NCBI GenBank assembly: GCA_963836785.1
Contig: CAWIKW010000006.1
Coordinates: forward strand, 434,001 to 498,000
Length of the DNA: 64,000 nucleotides
Direction of reading: 5' to 3'
Source of the DNA: DASQPR01 sp963836785
GTDB lineage: Bacteria; Actinomycetota; Actinomycetes; Mycobacteriales; Micromonosporaceae
The position numbers and the translations under genes are program-made. Positions 35,370-43,612 of this stretch are shown one piece after another. Under the pieces are notes generated by a model that was given only the letters and a program-made list of their open reading frames with translations, was not told the DNA's origin and made no database searches. Numbering within the stretch: position 1 is the stretch's first letter; the number at the start of each line of letters is the position of its first letter.

Positions 35370-36394
35370 ACCGCGCTGGAGTCAGAGTCAGCTCGCCGAC
35401 CGAGTCCGTCAACGCCCGGACCGTCGACATCGACGTCGTGGCGACCCTCGATCTCGTACGCATGATCAATAACGAGGACCGGATCGTGGCCGACGCGGTC
35501 GCGGCCGTGCTGCCGACGCTGGCCCGTCTGGTCGACGACGCCGCCGCGCGGGTGCGAGCCGGTGGGCGCGTGCACTACTTCGGCGCCGGCACCTCGGGCC
35601 GCCTCGGCGTTCTCGACGCGGCGGAACTCCTGCCCACGTTCGGCTGGTCCGACGATGTTGTGGTGGCACACCAGGCCGGCGGCGCCGCCGCGTTTCTGAA
35701 TGCGGTCGAAGACGCCGAGGACGACGAGGGTGGCGCCGATACCGCCGATGTCACCGGGGCCGACGTGGTGATCGGGCTGGCCGCGTCCGGCCGTACCCCG
35801 TACGTCGGCGCGGCGCTCACCGCGGCCCGTGAGGCCGGCGCCGCCACTGCCTTGGTCACCGCCAACCCGGATGCGTCGCTCGCGCCACTGGCCGACTATC
35901 TGCTGGTCGTCGCGACGGGACCGGAAGCACTCACGGGATCCACCCGGCTCAAGGCCGGCACGGCACAGAAACTCGTCCTGAACACGTTCTCGACCGCGCT
36001 GGCCGTACGCCTGGGCCGGACGTACCAGAATTTGATGGTGGACATGCGCGCAACCAACGCGAAGCTTCGCGGCCGCATGATCGAGCTGCTGATCCAGGCA
36101 ACCGGCGTCGACGAAGACGATTGCGCCACTGCGTTGGACCTGTGCGGCGGGGATCTGAAGGTTGCCTTGGTCCACCTGCTGAGCGACGGTGCCGTGACAC
36201 CGCGACAGGCCGTCGACGCGCTGGCGGCGGCCCGAGGACGGGTCCGCGACGCGCTCGCGACTCTCGATATCGGCGACGCCGACACGCAGAACGCAGGAGC
36301 GCCCGGCCGTAAGCGCCGACGGCTTTTCGCACAGTCTGTGTCTCGGTCACCCATGACGTCCAGGAACGCCTTCCTTCCGCCGAGCATCGCGTAG
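35366..36394 (+). CDS. murQ: N-acetylmuramic acid 6-phosphate etherase
   Basis: The 342-residue protein is MurQ: PTESVNARTVDIDVV, INNEDRIVADAV, GGRVHYFGAGTSGRLGVLDAAELLPTFG, the SIS core VVIGLAASGRTPYVGAAL, and the C-terminal TGSTRLKAGTAQKLVLNTFSTALAVRLGRTYQNLMVDM with NAKLRGR. It cleaves the lactyl ether of MurNAc-6-P to GlcNAc-6-P and D-lactate. GTG 35366 overlaps the regulator stop. The protein is about 40 residues longer than usual: after VRDALATLDIG the tail is Arg/Ser-rich and runs antisense into the membrane-protein gene on the opposite strand, so the natural stop may have been lost or displaced. Confidence 0.93.
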   Translation: MNRAGVRVSSPTESVNARTVDIDVVATLDLVRMINNEDRIVADAVAAVLPTLARLVDDAAARVRAGGRVHYFGAGTSGRLGVLDAAELLPTFGWSDDVVVAHQAGGAAAFLNAVEDAEDDEGGADTADVTGADVVIGLAASGRTPYVGAALTAAREAGAATALVTANPDASLAPLADYLLVVATGPEALTGSTRLKAGTAQKLVLNTFSTALAVRLGRTYQNLMVDMRATNAKLRGRMIELLIQATGVDEDDCATALDLCGGDLKVALVHLLSDGAVTPRQAVDALAAARGRVRDALATLDIGDADTQNAGAPGRKRRRLFAQSVSRSPMTSRNAFLPPSIA

Positions 36395-36627
36395 AGCGCG
36401 CCGTAGAACATCACGCCGCCGAGCAGGCCGATCGCGTAATAGCCAAAGGCATCGGAGTTCTTCGGGTCGAAGAGCGTCGTCACCGTCCCGCCACCCACGA
36501 CCGCCACGACCGCGGCGAGGTCGGACACGCTTGATTGCGTGCTCCGGGCGAGGGTGCGGTAGGTGACGTAGCCGACCACAACGCCGAAGCACACGGCGCC
36601 GACGCTCATCACGATGTGGTTCGGCAT
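35896..36627 (-). CDS. Small membrane protein cotranscribed with the CHAT-protease gene
   Basis: From ATG 36627 the first 100 residues form a small membrane protein of unknown family: MPNHIVMSVGAVCFGVVVGYV (TM1), VSDLAAVVAVVGGGTVTTLF (TM2), FGYYAIGLLGGVMFYGALYAML (TM3), then GRKAFLDVMGDRD. The frame then stays open to 35896, but that part reads antisense through murQ and looks non-protein, so the true end is probably near 36,300-36,330. The start overlaps the CHAT stop by one base (TGATG), which argues strongly for one transcript with the CHAT gene. A membrane partner or effector role is inferred only from that coupling. Confidence 0.6.
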   Translation of the reverse strand: MPNHIVMSVGAVCFGVVVGYVTYRTLARSTQSSVSDLAAVVAVVGGGTVTTLFDPKNSDAFGYYAIGLLGGVMFYGALYAMLGGRKAFLDVMGDRDTDCAKSRRRLRPGAPAFCVSASPISRVASASRTRPRAAASASTACRGVTAPSLSRWTKATFRSPPHRSNAVAQSSSSTPVAWISSSIMRPRSFALVARMSTIKFWYVRPRRTASAVENVFRTSFCAVPALSRVDPVSASGPVATTSR

Positions 36628-37127
36628 CACTGCGCCCCGATCGCCGGCCGGGTCGCGATTCCGGACCCACCGTAGGCGTACGGCGAATAGGCCAGACCCA
36701 TGACGTTGCCCTTCTTCAATAATTGCCAACGCATCTCGCGAATCGCCGACCCGATTCCGTGACCAGCCGTCAACGCGTCAACGAACAGTTCGATGGCCTC
36801 GCTGGCGACCGGTTGCGTCACCGCGACCTCGGTGCCGATCGTGCCGACGGCGTTGAGGCTGTCGAACGTGGTCACGAAATCGACCACCATGGCCGGCGTC
36901 AATTCGGTGGTGTGACAGCCGTTCAAGACGACCAGGGGGCCGCAAGCCGCCCAATGGTCGCTGCGCCAGTCGTCCGCCCAGGCCAGGAGATCCTCCGGCG
37001 CGATCCGATCGGTTCTGCCGATCTCGAGTAACGGTCGCGGAATCCGAGCACCCTCGACCTCGTAGCGCTTGCCGTGGCAGTAGAAGTAGACGATGTCGAC
37101 GGGTCGCCCGGCGAGAGCACGCTCCAA
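36627..37127 (-). CDS. CHAT-domain fragment carrying the catalytic His and Cys
   Basis: This is the C-terminal piece of the broken HEAT-CHAT gene. Within 166 residues it holds DIVYFYCHGKRYEVEG and GPLVVLNGCHTTELTPAMVVDF, the caspase-like His/Cys dyad, and GIGSAIREMRWQLLKKGNVMGLAYSPYA at the end. The same frame continues upstream of ATG 37127 as AGSSVYTDQVALERALAG, so the ATG is probably internal rather than a true start. Its stop is coupled to the membrane-protein start. Confidence 0.75.
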   Translation of the reverse strand: MERALAGRPVDIVYFYCHGKRYEVEGARIPRPLLEIGRTDRIAPEDLLAWADDWRSDHWAACGPLVVLNGCHTTELTPAMVVDFVTTFDSLNAVGTIGTEVAVTQPVASEAIELFVDALTAGHGIGSAIREMRWQLLKKGNVMGLAYSPYAYGGSGIATRPAIGAQ

Positions 37128-37224
37128 CGCGACTTGGTCGGTATAGACGGAAGAGCCAGCCGCGTGCGGAGTGCCGCCAGGTGCCGCCCGGACATCGCGT
37201 CATCGAGTTCGAGGCTGAGGGCGG

Positions 37225-38226
37225 TCACCACGGCCGGCGGGCGGTCGGGTTGCCCGATCCGCAACGCCCGCCGTGCCCGCCGGGTGGTCGGTGGCGAGGC
37301 CACCGCGTACGCGAACCCCAGAAGCCGAACGGGCACAACGTGTTTCGCTTGTCGTGCGGGTACGGGCAGTACGCCGGGATCTCGGCGAGGCGACCGCTCA
37401 TCCATTCGTCCAACATCGGGCACGCGACGAACGACGGCGGCCGCCCGGTGCTGGGGATGTCATAGACGAGTTGCCATGGAAAGGGGGTGGCTCCCGGGCC
37501 GGCGTTGACGATCTGGATGGCGGCGGCCCGTCCGGTCGATCGCGTCGTCTCGCGGAGCAACTCGCGGAACTCCCCTCGCCGTTCGCGGTCCCCGATCGCC
37601 ATCTGATAAAGGCGCCAGCCCTGTTCGGCGAGCCAGGCGAGATCGTCGAAGCAGCCGTTACGGGAGCGGCTGTTGGCCTTGCCGTATTGGCTGCGCCGGG
37701 CGTCGCGACCGAAGTGGACGTCGATGAGTCGATTCCGGGCCACATCGATCAGATCGCCAACCTGGAGCGAATTCACCACGGCGGCATAACGCACGCCGGG
37801 CGCCGCCTCGCGACCGTCGGCCTGAAGGACGATGCGGAAGTCGCCCGCCTCGTCGATGCTCGTGTGCATGGCCAGTGCCTGCGGCGACAGCGCGGTCAGC
37901 TGCGACAGGTCCGCCGTCAGGACATAGTCGATGACCGAGGCATACCCGCCGCCCGCAGCACCGACGGTAACGTAGAACATCATCGACATCAGGCAGTTGC
38001 CGCGATGCATCACGAGAACACGAGCCGTGCACAGACCCGGCAGCGCCGGCGTCCGGCACTTGACGGACACGCTGGCGCTGCGGCCGGTCGCGGGCACATC
38101 GAGTGCATGTGGACCCGGTTCGACGTCCAGCGTCTCGCTGACGATGTGGATTTCCACCGTCGCCGGCCACGCGCCGAACGCCTCGTCGGGGAACGGATTC
38201 TGCTCCGCGTTGAGCACCGCGCTCAC
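37225..38226 (-). CDS. Middle fragment of the HEAT-CHAT protein (beta-rich region and CHAT N-terminus)
   Basis: The frame is open from just after a TAG at about 38,376 and reads QPVDLRRRYINAYLVDDAS, then YYLRFDIGPLSAVSAVLNAE, a beta-rich segment also seen upstream of CHAT domains in other actinobacterial proteins. It continues into FRELLRETTRSTGRAAAIQI and FPWQLVYDIPS, the start of the CHAT fold. It leaves frame near 37,320 at FGFWG; one missing C would restore the natural FGFLGFAYAVAS. Confidence 0.7.
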   Translation of the reverse strand: MSAVLNAEQNPFPDEAFGAWPATVEIHIVSETLDVEPGPHALDVPATGRSASVSVKCRTPALPGLCTARVLVMHRGNCLMSMMFYVTVGAAGGGYASVIDYVLTADLSQLTALSPQALAMHTSIDEAGDFRIVLQADGREAAPGVRYAAVVNSLQVGDLIDVARNRLIDVHFGRDARRSQYGKANSRSRNGCFDDLAWLAEQGWRLYQMAIGDRERRGEFRELLRETTRSTGRAAAIQIVNAGPGATPFPWQLVYDIPSTGRPPSFVACPMLDEWMSGRLAEIPAYCPYPHDKRNTLCPFGFWGSRTRWPRHRPPGGHGGRCGSGNPTARRPW

Positions 38227-38245
38227 GGCCGAGAGTGGCCCGATG

Positions 38246-39076
38246 TCAAAACGCAGATAGTAATCCGTCTCGGCCGCGATGGTCCGCGTCCTCGGGACCG
38301 GCTCGCTCGACGGTGAGGCATCGTCGACGAGGTACGCGTTGATGTAGCGCCTCCGCAGGTCGACCGGTTGACTCTAGCTCGCCGTCGCCGGGCGACAGTT
38401 CCTCCGCAGCCGCAACAGGCCCGTCGTAAATGGTGTAGTTGGCTTCGTCAGCCTGGTAACGGGCGGTGTAACCCTCTCCGACCTCCTGTTCGAGGAGGTC
38501 ATACGTGATTGATAGATCGCCCGCGTACCTCGCCGCGGACGACGTACGCCGATCCCGGCGATCGCGGATCAGCGCCTGGGCTCGGCCGGCCGCCGCGCGA
38601 ACCAGTCCGACAGGATCGTCGGTCAGCTCGTCGACGAGCGCACCCGCCGCGTCAGCGTCCATGACATATGGCAACACGCCGACAATGGCCGATCGCGTCT
38701 CGGCCGATGCGCTGCGCAATGCCGGCACCAGATGGTCGGTCGCCTGCTCGTGTGTGATATCCCGCAGCCCCATTAGCGCGTTGCGCCGAACCGTCGGATC
38801 GACATGCGCAACGGCGTTGACGAGCGAGTCGATGCCGACGCCACCCGGCAGCGCCGCCAGTGATTCGCTCGCCATAGCGCCGAGATCTTCATACGAATCG
38901 CCGAGGGCGCGCGCCAACGAATCCACGACCGCCGGCTGGCCGAAGGCCGCCAGCGCCTCGACGGCGAGGCGCCGATCCCGGATGTGGTCAGCCGCCAGGA
39001 CGATCAGCGCGTGTGCCGCTGCGTCATTGTCCACGGCACGCCGAGGAGTTCGGCGGCCCGCGATCGGACGGTCCAC
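38246..39076 (-). CDS. C-terminal HEAT-repeat fragment of the HEAT-CHAT protein
   Basis: Residues 25-190 of this frame are about five HEAT-like units (RDRRLAVEALAAFGQPAVVDSLARAL; VRRNALMGLRDITHEQATDHLVPALR). From VDNDAAAHALIV it continues the upstream fragment across a frameshift near 39,035. After GDGELES near 38,373 it leaves the natural frame, and the last 45 residues are shadow sequence. Confidence 0.7.
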   Translation of the reverse strand: MDRPIAGRRTPRRAVDNDAAAHALIVLAADHIRDRRLAVEALAAFGQPAVVDSLARALGDSYEDLGAMASESLAALPGGVGIDSLVNAVAHVDPTVRRNALMGLRDITHEQATDHLVPALRSASAETRSAIVGVLPYVMDADAAGALVDELTDDPVGLVRAAAGRAQALIRDRRDRRTSSAARYAGDLSITYDLLEQEVGEGYTARYQADEANYTIYDGPVAAAEELSPGDGELESTGRPAEALHQRVPRRRCLTVERAGPEDADHRGRDGLLSAF

Positions 39077-39609
39077 GAGCCGTCGGCGAGTGCCCGGATT
39101 CCGGCCGCCACGACGGGCCCCGATGGACGAGGGTCCGGTGCATTGAGCGCTCGCAGGACAGCCGCCCGGACCGTGGCGTCCGGGTCCTCGGCAACGCCCA
39201 GCAAGGCATCCTCGACGTCGCTGGCCGACGATGCCGCGACCGCTACGACCGCCGCGGCCCGTACGGTCGGGTCGGTGTCCGCGAACGCGCCGACGAGAGG
39301 CGACACCAGATCCGGGTTGTCCCGGATGAATGCCGCCACGAGCAGGATTCCCGAATGTCGCACCTCGGGCCGACTGTCGTTGAGCAGACCCACGGCGCGC
39401 CGCCTGATGCGGCGATCGGACGAACGCGACAGCGTGCCGATGGCACTGTCTCGCACGCGATCGTCGTCGTCGGCGAGCGCACGGAACAACGCGGTGACAG
39501 CGTGCTCCGTCCCGCTGCGCGCCAACGCTCTGGCCGCTTCGAGCCGGACGTCAGCGTCCGGGTCGTCGAGCAACTGGTCGAGCACCGGAACGACATCGCG
39601 ACGATGCAC
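39004..39609 (-). CDS. Central HEAT-repeat fragment of the HEAT-CHAT protein
   Basis: Almost the whole 201-residue frame consists of HEAT-like repeats: VPVLDQLLDDPDADVRLEAARALAR, AVTALFRALADDDDRVRDSAIGTL, VSPLVGAFADTDPTVRAAAVVAVA. The frame continues upstream of ATG 39609 as ARASFVDVHRRD, so the Met is internal. It ends at WTMTQRHTR after losing frame near 39,035. Confidence 0.7.
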   Translation of the reverse strand: MHRRDVVPVLDQLLDDPDADVRLEAARALARSGTEHAVTALFRALADDDDRVRDSAIGTLSRSSDRRIRRRAVGLLNDSRPEVRHSGILLVAAFIRDNPDLVSPLVGAFADTDPTVRAAAVVAVAASSASDVEDALLGVAEDPDATVRAAVLRALNAPDPRPSGPVVAAGIRALADGSWTVRSRAAELLGVPWTMTQRHTR

Positions 39610-40232
39610 GTCGACGAAGCTGGCCCGAGCTTCCGTGCGGCCGCGTCGTGGGATTGCAGAGCGGACACGAAGGCATCGGAAAAGTCGCGCGGATGATTGC
39701 GGAACAGGTCAGTGATCAGCTTGTCGCCGGCCGGGAGTCGGACCGCCGCGGCTACCAACTCAACGGCGGTCGCACCGTCGTACGGTGGCCGCAACGAGTT
39801 CGCTGCCGCCTTGACAATGACGGGTTCGGGATCGCGCAGGAGTTGTCGGAGACCGGTCGTCACATCCTCACTCGCAAGTCCGGCCAAGGCCTGTGCCGCG
39901 ATTCGACGCGCGGTGGCACGCGGATCGGCCAGGGCGCCGACGAGACCGTCGTGTGCGGCCGGGTCGCCGCTGTGTCGCAGTAGCCGACCGGCCGCCCAGC
40001 CGACAACCTGATCGTCGTCGCCAATCGCACGAAGCAGAGCCGACTTCAGCTCGCTGTCGAGTGCAACGCCGGCTAGCGCGTGGTCGCGATTCACGAATTC
40101 GAGCGCCGCCTGCCGTCGCGCGTTCGCGTCGGGCGCACCAAGTCGGAGCGCCGCCGATCGGACGCGGGGCACGGCAGCACGGTCCCAGCCGGCACCGTCT
40201 TCGTCCGTCACTCGACTGCCACCCTTCGCCAC
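39243..40232 (-). CDS. N-terminal HEAT-repeat fragment of the HEAT-CHAT protein
   Basis: The first 200 residues are HEAT-like (ANARRQAALEFVNRDHALAG, VVGWAAGRLLRHSGDPAAHD, VTTGLRQLLRDPEPVIVKAA). After HDAAARK near 39,640 the frame becomes shadow sequence, while the true protein continues in the next fragment. GTG 40232 is the likely start of the whole gene; no strong Shine-Dalgarno is visible. Confidence 0.7.
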   Translation of the reverse strand: MAKGGSRVTDEDGAGWDRAAVPRVRSAALRLGAPDANARRQAALEFVNRDHALAGVALDSELKSALLRAIGDDDQVVGWAAGRLLRHSGDPAAHDGLVGALADPRATARRIAAQALAGLASEDVTTGLRQLLRDPEPVIVKAAANSLRPPYDGATAVELVAAAVRLPAGDKLITDLFRNHPRDFSDAFVSALQSHDAAARKLGPASSTCIVAMSFRCSTSCSTTRTLTSGSKRPERWRAAGRSTLSPRCSVRSPTTTIACETVPSARCRVRPIAASGGAPWVCSTTVGPRCDIRESCSWRHSSGTTRIWCRLSSARSRTPTRPYGPRRS

Positions 40233-40457
40233 ACCGATAAGCCGACTCTATCGACACGGTCGCTGCGATGTGTGCCGCGGTTATTCGCATCATCTGTGCC
40301 TCGGCTGTGGCTGCTTGCGCCTTGGTCGCAGGTCAACGCCGTGCGTTAATACTGCCCAGTATGGACCGGGTTGGTCAGCTGGATGACAGCCACCCGTTCG
40401 ACGCGATGGTGTGCTGCTAGTTAGCAACGCCACCACGTTGTGCACGGGAGGCGTCAA

Positions 40458-41471
40458 ATGGCCGGCGACGACAGACGAATTGCCGCGTGGCGGGCACAAG
40501 CCGTCGTACGGATCGCCGAGTTGCGGCACGAGATGCAACTTGTCGGAGGCGGGCTCAACAGGCCGCCCGCGGCCGATGAACCGCCGAAGGTGGCGATCGA
40601 GGCACAGACGGAACTGTGCCGCACGTTCATCGGCGAACGGTTGGCCGCCGCCGAGACGGCCGCGACTCGCACGCAGTGGCGGACCCGGTTCGCGGTCGGG
40701 CTGACCGGCCGCGACGTCGAGACCGTGTGGCGCAACATTCATGCCGCGGAAGCGGAGCTGCTGCGGATCATTCCCGCCACCGACACCGGTTCCGGTCACG
40801 ACCTCGCCGGTCAGTCCGGCGACATCGACAGCACGGTCGAGATGTATCTGCCGGCCACCGACAGTCGACGAATCGAGTTGCACCGGCGATACGTGACCGA
40901 CAAGACGCTCACCGACAAAGATCGCGAGCCGGCGGCCCGAGCGATGCGTGCCGCTCTTCGCGAATATGACGATCAGCGATCGAGGGTCCGGAGCTTTCGC
41001 AACGTGTTGCTCGCGGTGAGTGCGGTCATGATGGGCGCGGTCGCGGCGATCGCGGCGGCGACGGCGGCCCGACCGACGGTCCTCAGCCTGTGCTTCGGCA
41101 CCAGTTGCCCGACCGGCAATGACGTTCCCACGAGTTTCGACGTGATCCTGGTCGAGTTGCTCGGTGCCGCCGCCGCGCTGTTGGTCAGCGCCATGTCATT
41201 GGCCCGGGTGCGCGGAACGGCGACGCCCTATGCCGTGCCCGTTGTCGTCGCGCTGTTCAAGGTGCCGACCGGTGCGCTCACCGCCGTGTTCGGCTTGTTG
41301 CTGATCCGCGGTCAGTTCGCGCCCGGCATCACCCTGACGAGCACGTCGGAGATCGTCGCGTGGGCGCTGTTGTTCGGTGCGTCGCAGCAGGCGTTCACGA
41401 TACTCATCGACCGGCAGGCGCAGACCGTGCTGAACAACGTGAAATCCACCGACCAGAGTCAGTCGAACTGA
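40458..41471 (+). CDS. Four-TM membrane protein divergent from the HEAT-CHAT gene
   Basis: I do not recognise a family. The 337-residue protein has a soluble, mostly helical N-terminal half of about 185 residues (IAAWRAQAVVRIAELRHEMQ, AAEAELLRIIPATD), then four hydrophobic segments (VLLAVSAVMMGAVAAIAAATA, ILVELLGAAAALLVSAMSLA, VVVALFKVPTGALTAVFGLLLI, IVAWALLFGASQQAFTILI) and a short tail. GGGAGG sits 6 nt before ATG 40458. It shares a 225-bp divergent promoter region with the HEAT-CHAT gene, so it may be a membrane effector or substrate of that protease; this is inference from position and topology. Confidence 0.7.
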   Translation: MAGDDRRIAAWRAQAVVRIAELRHEMQLVGGGLNRPPAADEPPKVAIEAQTELCRTFIGERLAAAETAATRTQWRTRFAVGLTGRDVETVWRNIHAAEAELLRIIPATDTGSGHDLAGQSGDIDSTVEMYLPATDSRRIELHRRYVTDKTLTDKDREPAARAMRAALREYDDQRSRVRSFRNVLLAVSAVMMGAVAAIAAATAARPTVLSLCFGTSCPTGNDVPTSFDVILVELLGAAAALLVSAMSLARVRGTATPYAVPVVVALFKVPTGALTAVFGLLLIRGQFAPGITLTSTSEIVAWALLFGASQQAFTILIDRQAQTVLNNVKSTDQSQSN

Positions 41472-41486
41472 CGCCAGCGTCCGGCA

Positions 41487-42235
41487 TCACGCGACCTGAT
41501 CGCGCAGCGCGGTGGGCCCGCGCGTCGCCGTCGCATCATCGGCTCCCACCGGTGGTACGGACATCCACGCGCTCAATCGTGCCGTCCATACGATCCACGC
41601 CGGCAGGACGACGGCGCCGACAACGACCAGGAGCCACGCGGTGACGTCATCCGGGCCGACCACGTACGAGACGGCGAGCGCGAGCATCGCGAGACCGGCC
41701 GCGAACGTGTACGTCGTCCAGGCCGAGCCGACCGCCGGTCTCCGCATCGCCGCGCTCCGCATCGCCGGTCTTCGATCGCAGCGCTCACGAACGCCAGCAT
41801 GCCGAAGCCGAGCAGCATGACCGCGGCCAGTTCGAAGGCGTCGTCGATCACGTCCACCGTGAAATTGATGGCGTTCACCGTCTCGATCGGATTGCCGTGG
41901 GTAGCCATGAGACCGACCGCCCGGTGACCGCCCAGCTGGACGAGATTCCCGACCGACCACAGCGCGCCACCGACGCCGATCGCGTACGCACCGACTGTCG
42001 CGGCAGGCAAACCACGGCCGAAGCGACGAGCGAGATTCATCCCCACCAGGCCGAGGCACAGCATTCCGGCAATCGCGAGCGCGGCGTCGATGCGCTCCTG
42101 CGGGAGCGTCGTCACGAACCACTGGTAGTTCTGGTACAGCGCGGAATCGGACGTTTGATCAGGCGCCGGCAAGGGCGGGCTCGCGATGGTGATGTGTGCA
42201 GTCAGTAACCCGTACCAGATGGCCGATGTCGCCAA
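41487..42235 (-). pseudogene. Six-TM membrane protein with one frameshift
   Basis: Across two frames this encodes a membrane protein: SAIWYGLLTAHITIA, ALAIAGMLCLGLVGMNLA, VGAYAIGVGGALWSVGNLV and FELAAVMLLGFGMLAFVSAA in one frame, then YTFAAGLAMLALAVSYVVG and WLLVVVGAVVLPAWIVWTA in another. The change lies near 41,760-41,800, next to the direct repeat GATGCGGAG. It resembles DUF4386-like six-TM proteins, but the family is not certain. The start is unclear; TTG 42235 is a guess. It converges on the four-TM gene with 15 bp between the stops. Confidence 0.6.
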
Positions 42236-42547
42236 GGCCGCCGATCCGCGTGGCAACGTAGCCGACCTGCTGGACTTCCTCGGGTGCCGTCGGTCGGCTC
42301 TCCGTTCACGGATCGACGCGAACTCCGGCTCACCGCCAACCACACCGTCGGTGGCAATCCGGGCCGATTCCGTACCGGCTCGATCGCGATCCGGCCCGAC
42401 GACGCCTGGCGGGCCGAACAACCGCGACGACGGCGGCTCGTCAGCACCGCCATCGCCGCGCCCCTGCTACGCCGCTATCGCTACCCACTCTCGGTTGCGC
42501 ACACGCGTCCGTCGCATTGACGAGCGTGGCCACCGCGACGGGTCGCT

Positions 42548-43612
42548 TCACAGGAGGCCGCGCCGGCGAAGGCTGACCAGTGCAACCCAGCCGGGCGGTA
42601 CGAGCAACCACACCGAGACGAGCCTCGACAACAGCGTCGCGGCGGTGGCGGTCGGTAGTGGCACTCCGGCGACGGTGAGGCCGGCGATCAATGTCGCCTC
42701 GACCGCGCCGGTCCCGCCGGGCGTCGGGAATATCGACCCGGCCGCGGCGCTGGCCAGGTACACCGTCGCGAGCGTCAGTATCGAGGCGTTGCCGCCGGCC
42801 GCCCGTACGCAGAACGCAAACGCCGCGACGTGCGTGACGGTCAACGTGGCGCCGGCGAGAATGCCGATCGTGGCCGACAGCGGGTGGGACCGGATGTGCC
42901 CGACCACCGACATCAGGCTCGTCGCGGCCTGACGTGCGAGACCGGCGGCACGGGTGCTCGATCGCACAGCGAGCCAGCCCGACAGAAACACGAGCAGTCC
43001 CCCGGCCAGCCACAGGCTGAGCTGCGCTCGCCCGACGCCGTGCAAGTCGCCCCATCCCGACACGACCCCGAAACCGCCGACCAGTGCGGTCGTGACTACG
43101 AGTTGTACGGTCTGCGCGACCCCGACCGACGCCAGCGCATCCGGCGTGCTCGCGCCGGCCTGGGTCAGGTAGCGCGTGGCGATGGCCGGCGTGCTGACCG
43201 CCGACGGAGTGACGACTCGGATCGCGCTGACGGCGAGCTGAGCCGACAGTGTCGGTCGGAGGCGCAATCGGAGCGGCGTGAAACCCAGCAGGTTGTACGC
43301 CGCGGCTACGACCGAAGCGGCGATCGATATGACCGCCAGCCCGACGTAGAACCATTGAATGTGCGCGAATGTCGCGCGCAGATCGGTGTGCCGCAACTCG
43401 ACGAACAGCACTGACGCCGTCGAAAGCAGCACGACCGCGGCCAGGACACGCATCGCGAGCCGGCCGCGTCGCCGACGCCTACCGCCTGCGATGTCGGCCG
43501 CCACCACATCGGAGCCCGGCCCGTCGGCGTCATCGGCGAGGAGATGGCCCCCGCGAATACGCTCGCGGCACTCGTCAGCGAGATCGGTCGGCATCGGCGG
43601 CGCAGGGGGCAT
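42548..43612 (-). CDS. YbhN/LPG-synthase-type (UPF0104) membrane protein
   Basis: The 354-residue protein has a soluble Arg-rich N-terminus and about seven TM helices from residue 54. The family motif PTPGGTGAVEA (PxPGGxGxxE) lies near residue 300, along with SAIRVVTPSAVSTPAIATRY earlier. The family includes the flippase domain of lysylphosphatidylglycerol synthases; stand-alone members are thought to move lipids or isoprenoid-linked substrates, but the substrate here is unknown. No aminoacyl-transferase domain is fused or adjacent. Confidence 0.82.
   Translation of the reverse strand: MPPAPPMPTDLADECRERIRGGHLLADDADGPGSDVVAADIAGGRRRRRGRLAMRVLAAVVLLSTASVLFVELRHTDLRATFAHIQWFYVGLAVISIAASVVAAAYNLLGFTPLRLRLRPTLSAQLAVSAIRVVTPSAVSTPAIATRYLTQAGASTPDALASVGVAQTVQLVVTTALVGGFGVVSGWGDLHGVGRAQLSLWLAGGLLVFLSGWLAVRSSTRAAGLARQAATSLMSVVGHIRSHPLSATIGILAGATLTVTHVAAFAFCVRAAGGNASILTLATVYLASAAAGSIFPTPGGTGAVEATLIAGLTVAGVPLPTATAATLLSRLVSVWLLVPPGWVALVSLRRRGLL

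Larger units (their letters stand above)
36627..40232 (-). pseudogene. HEAT-repeat/CHAT-protease gene interrupted by at least five frameshifts
   Basis: Read across frames, this 3.6-kb stretch encodes one long protein of about 1,200 residues. The N-terminal 600 residues are HEAT-like repeats (LLRHSGDPAAHDGLVGALADPRATARRIAAQAL is one unit). A beta-rich segment beginning YYLRFDIGPLSAVSAVLNAE follows, then a CHAT caspase-like domain: FPWQLVYDIPS, catalytic His in VYFYCHGK (codon near 37075) and catalytic Cys in VVLNGCHTTE (codon near 36916). Frame changes fall near 39,640, 39,035, 38,373, 37,320 and 37,170; at each one the homologous sequence continues directly in another frame. It is either a decayed gene or carries sequencing indels. 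CHAT proteases act in bacterial conflict and cell-death systems; HEAT repeats would sense a partner. The start at GTG 40232 is tentative. Confidence 0.8.

Noticed and set aside
36627..40232. Programmed ribosomal frameshifting in the HEAT-CHAT gene
   Set aside because: Five or more shifts in differing sequence contexts, without a recurring slippery heptamer or evident downstream stem, fit indels or decay much better.
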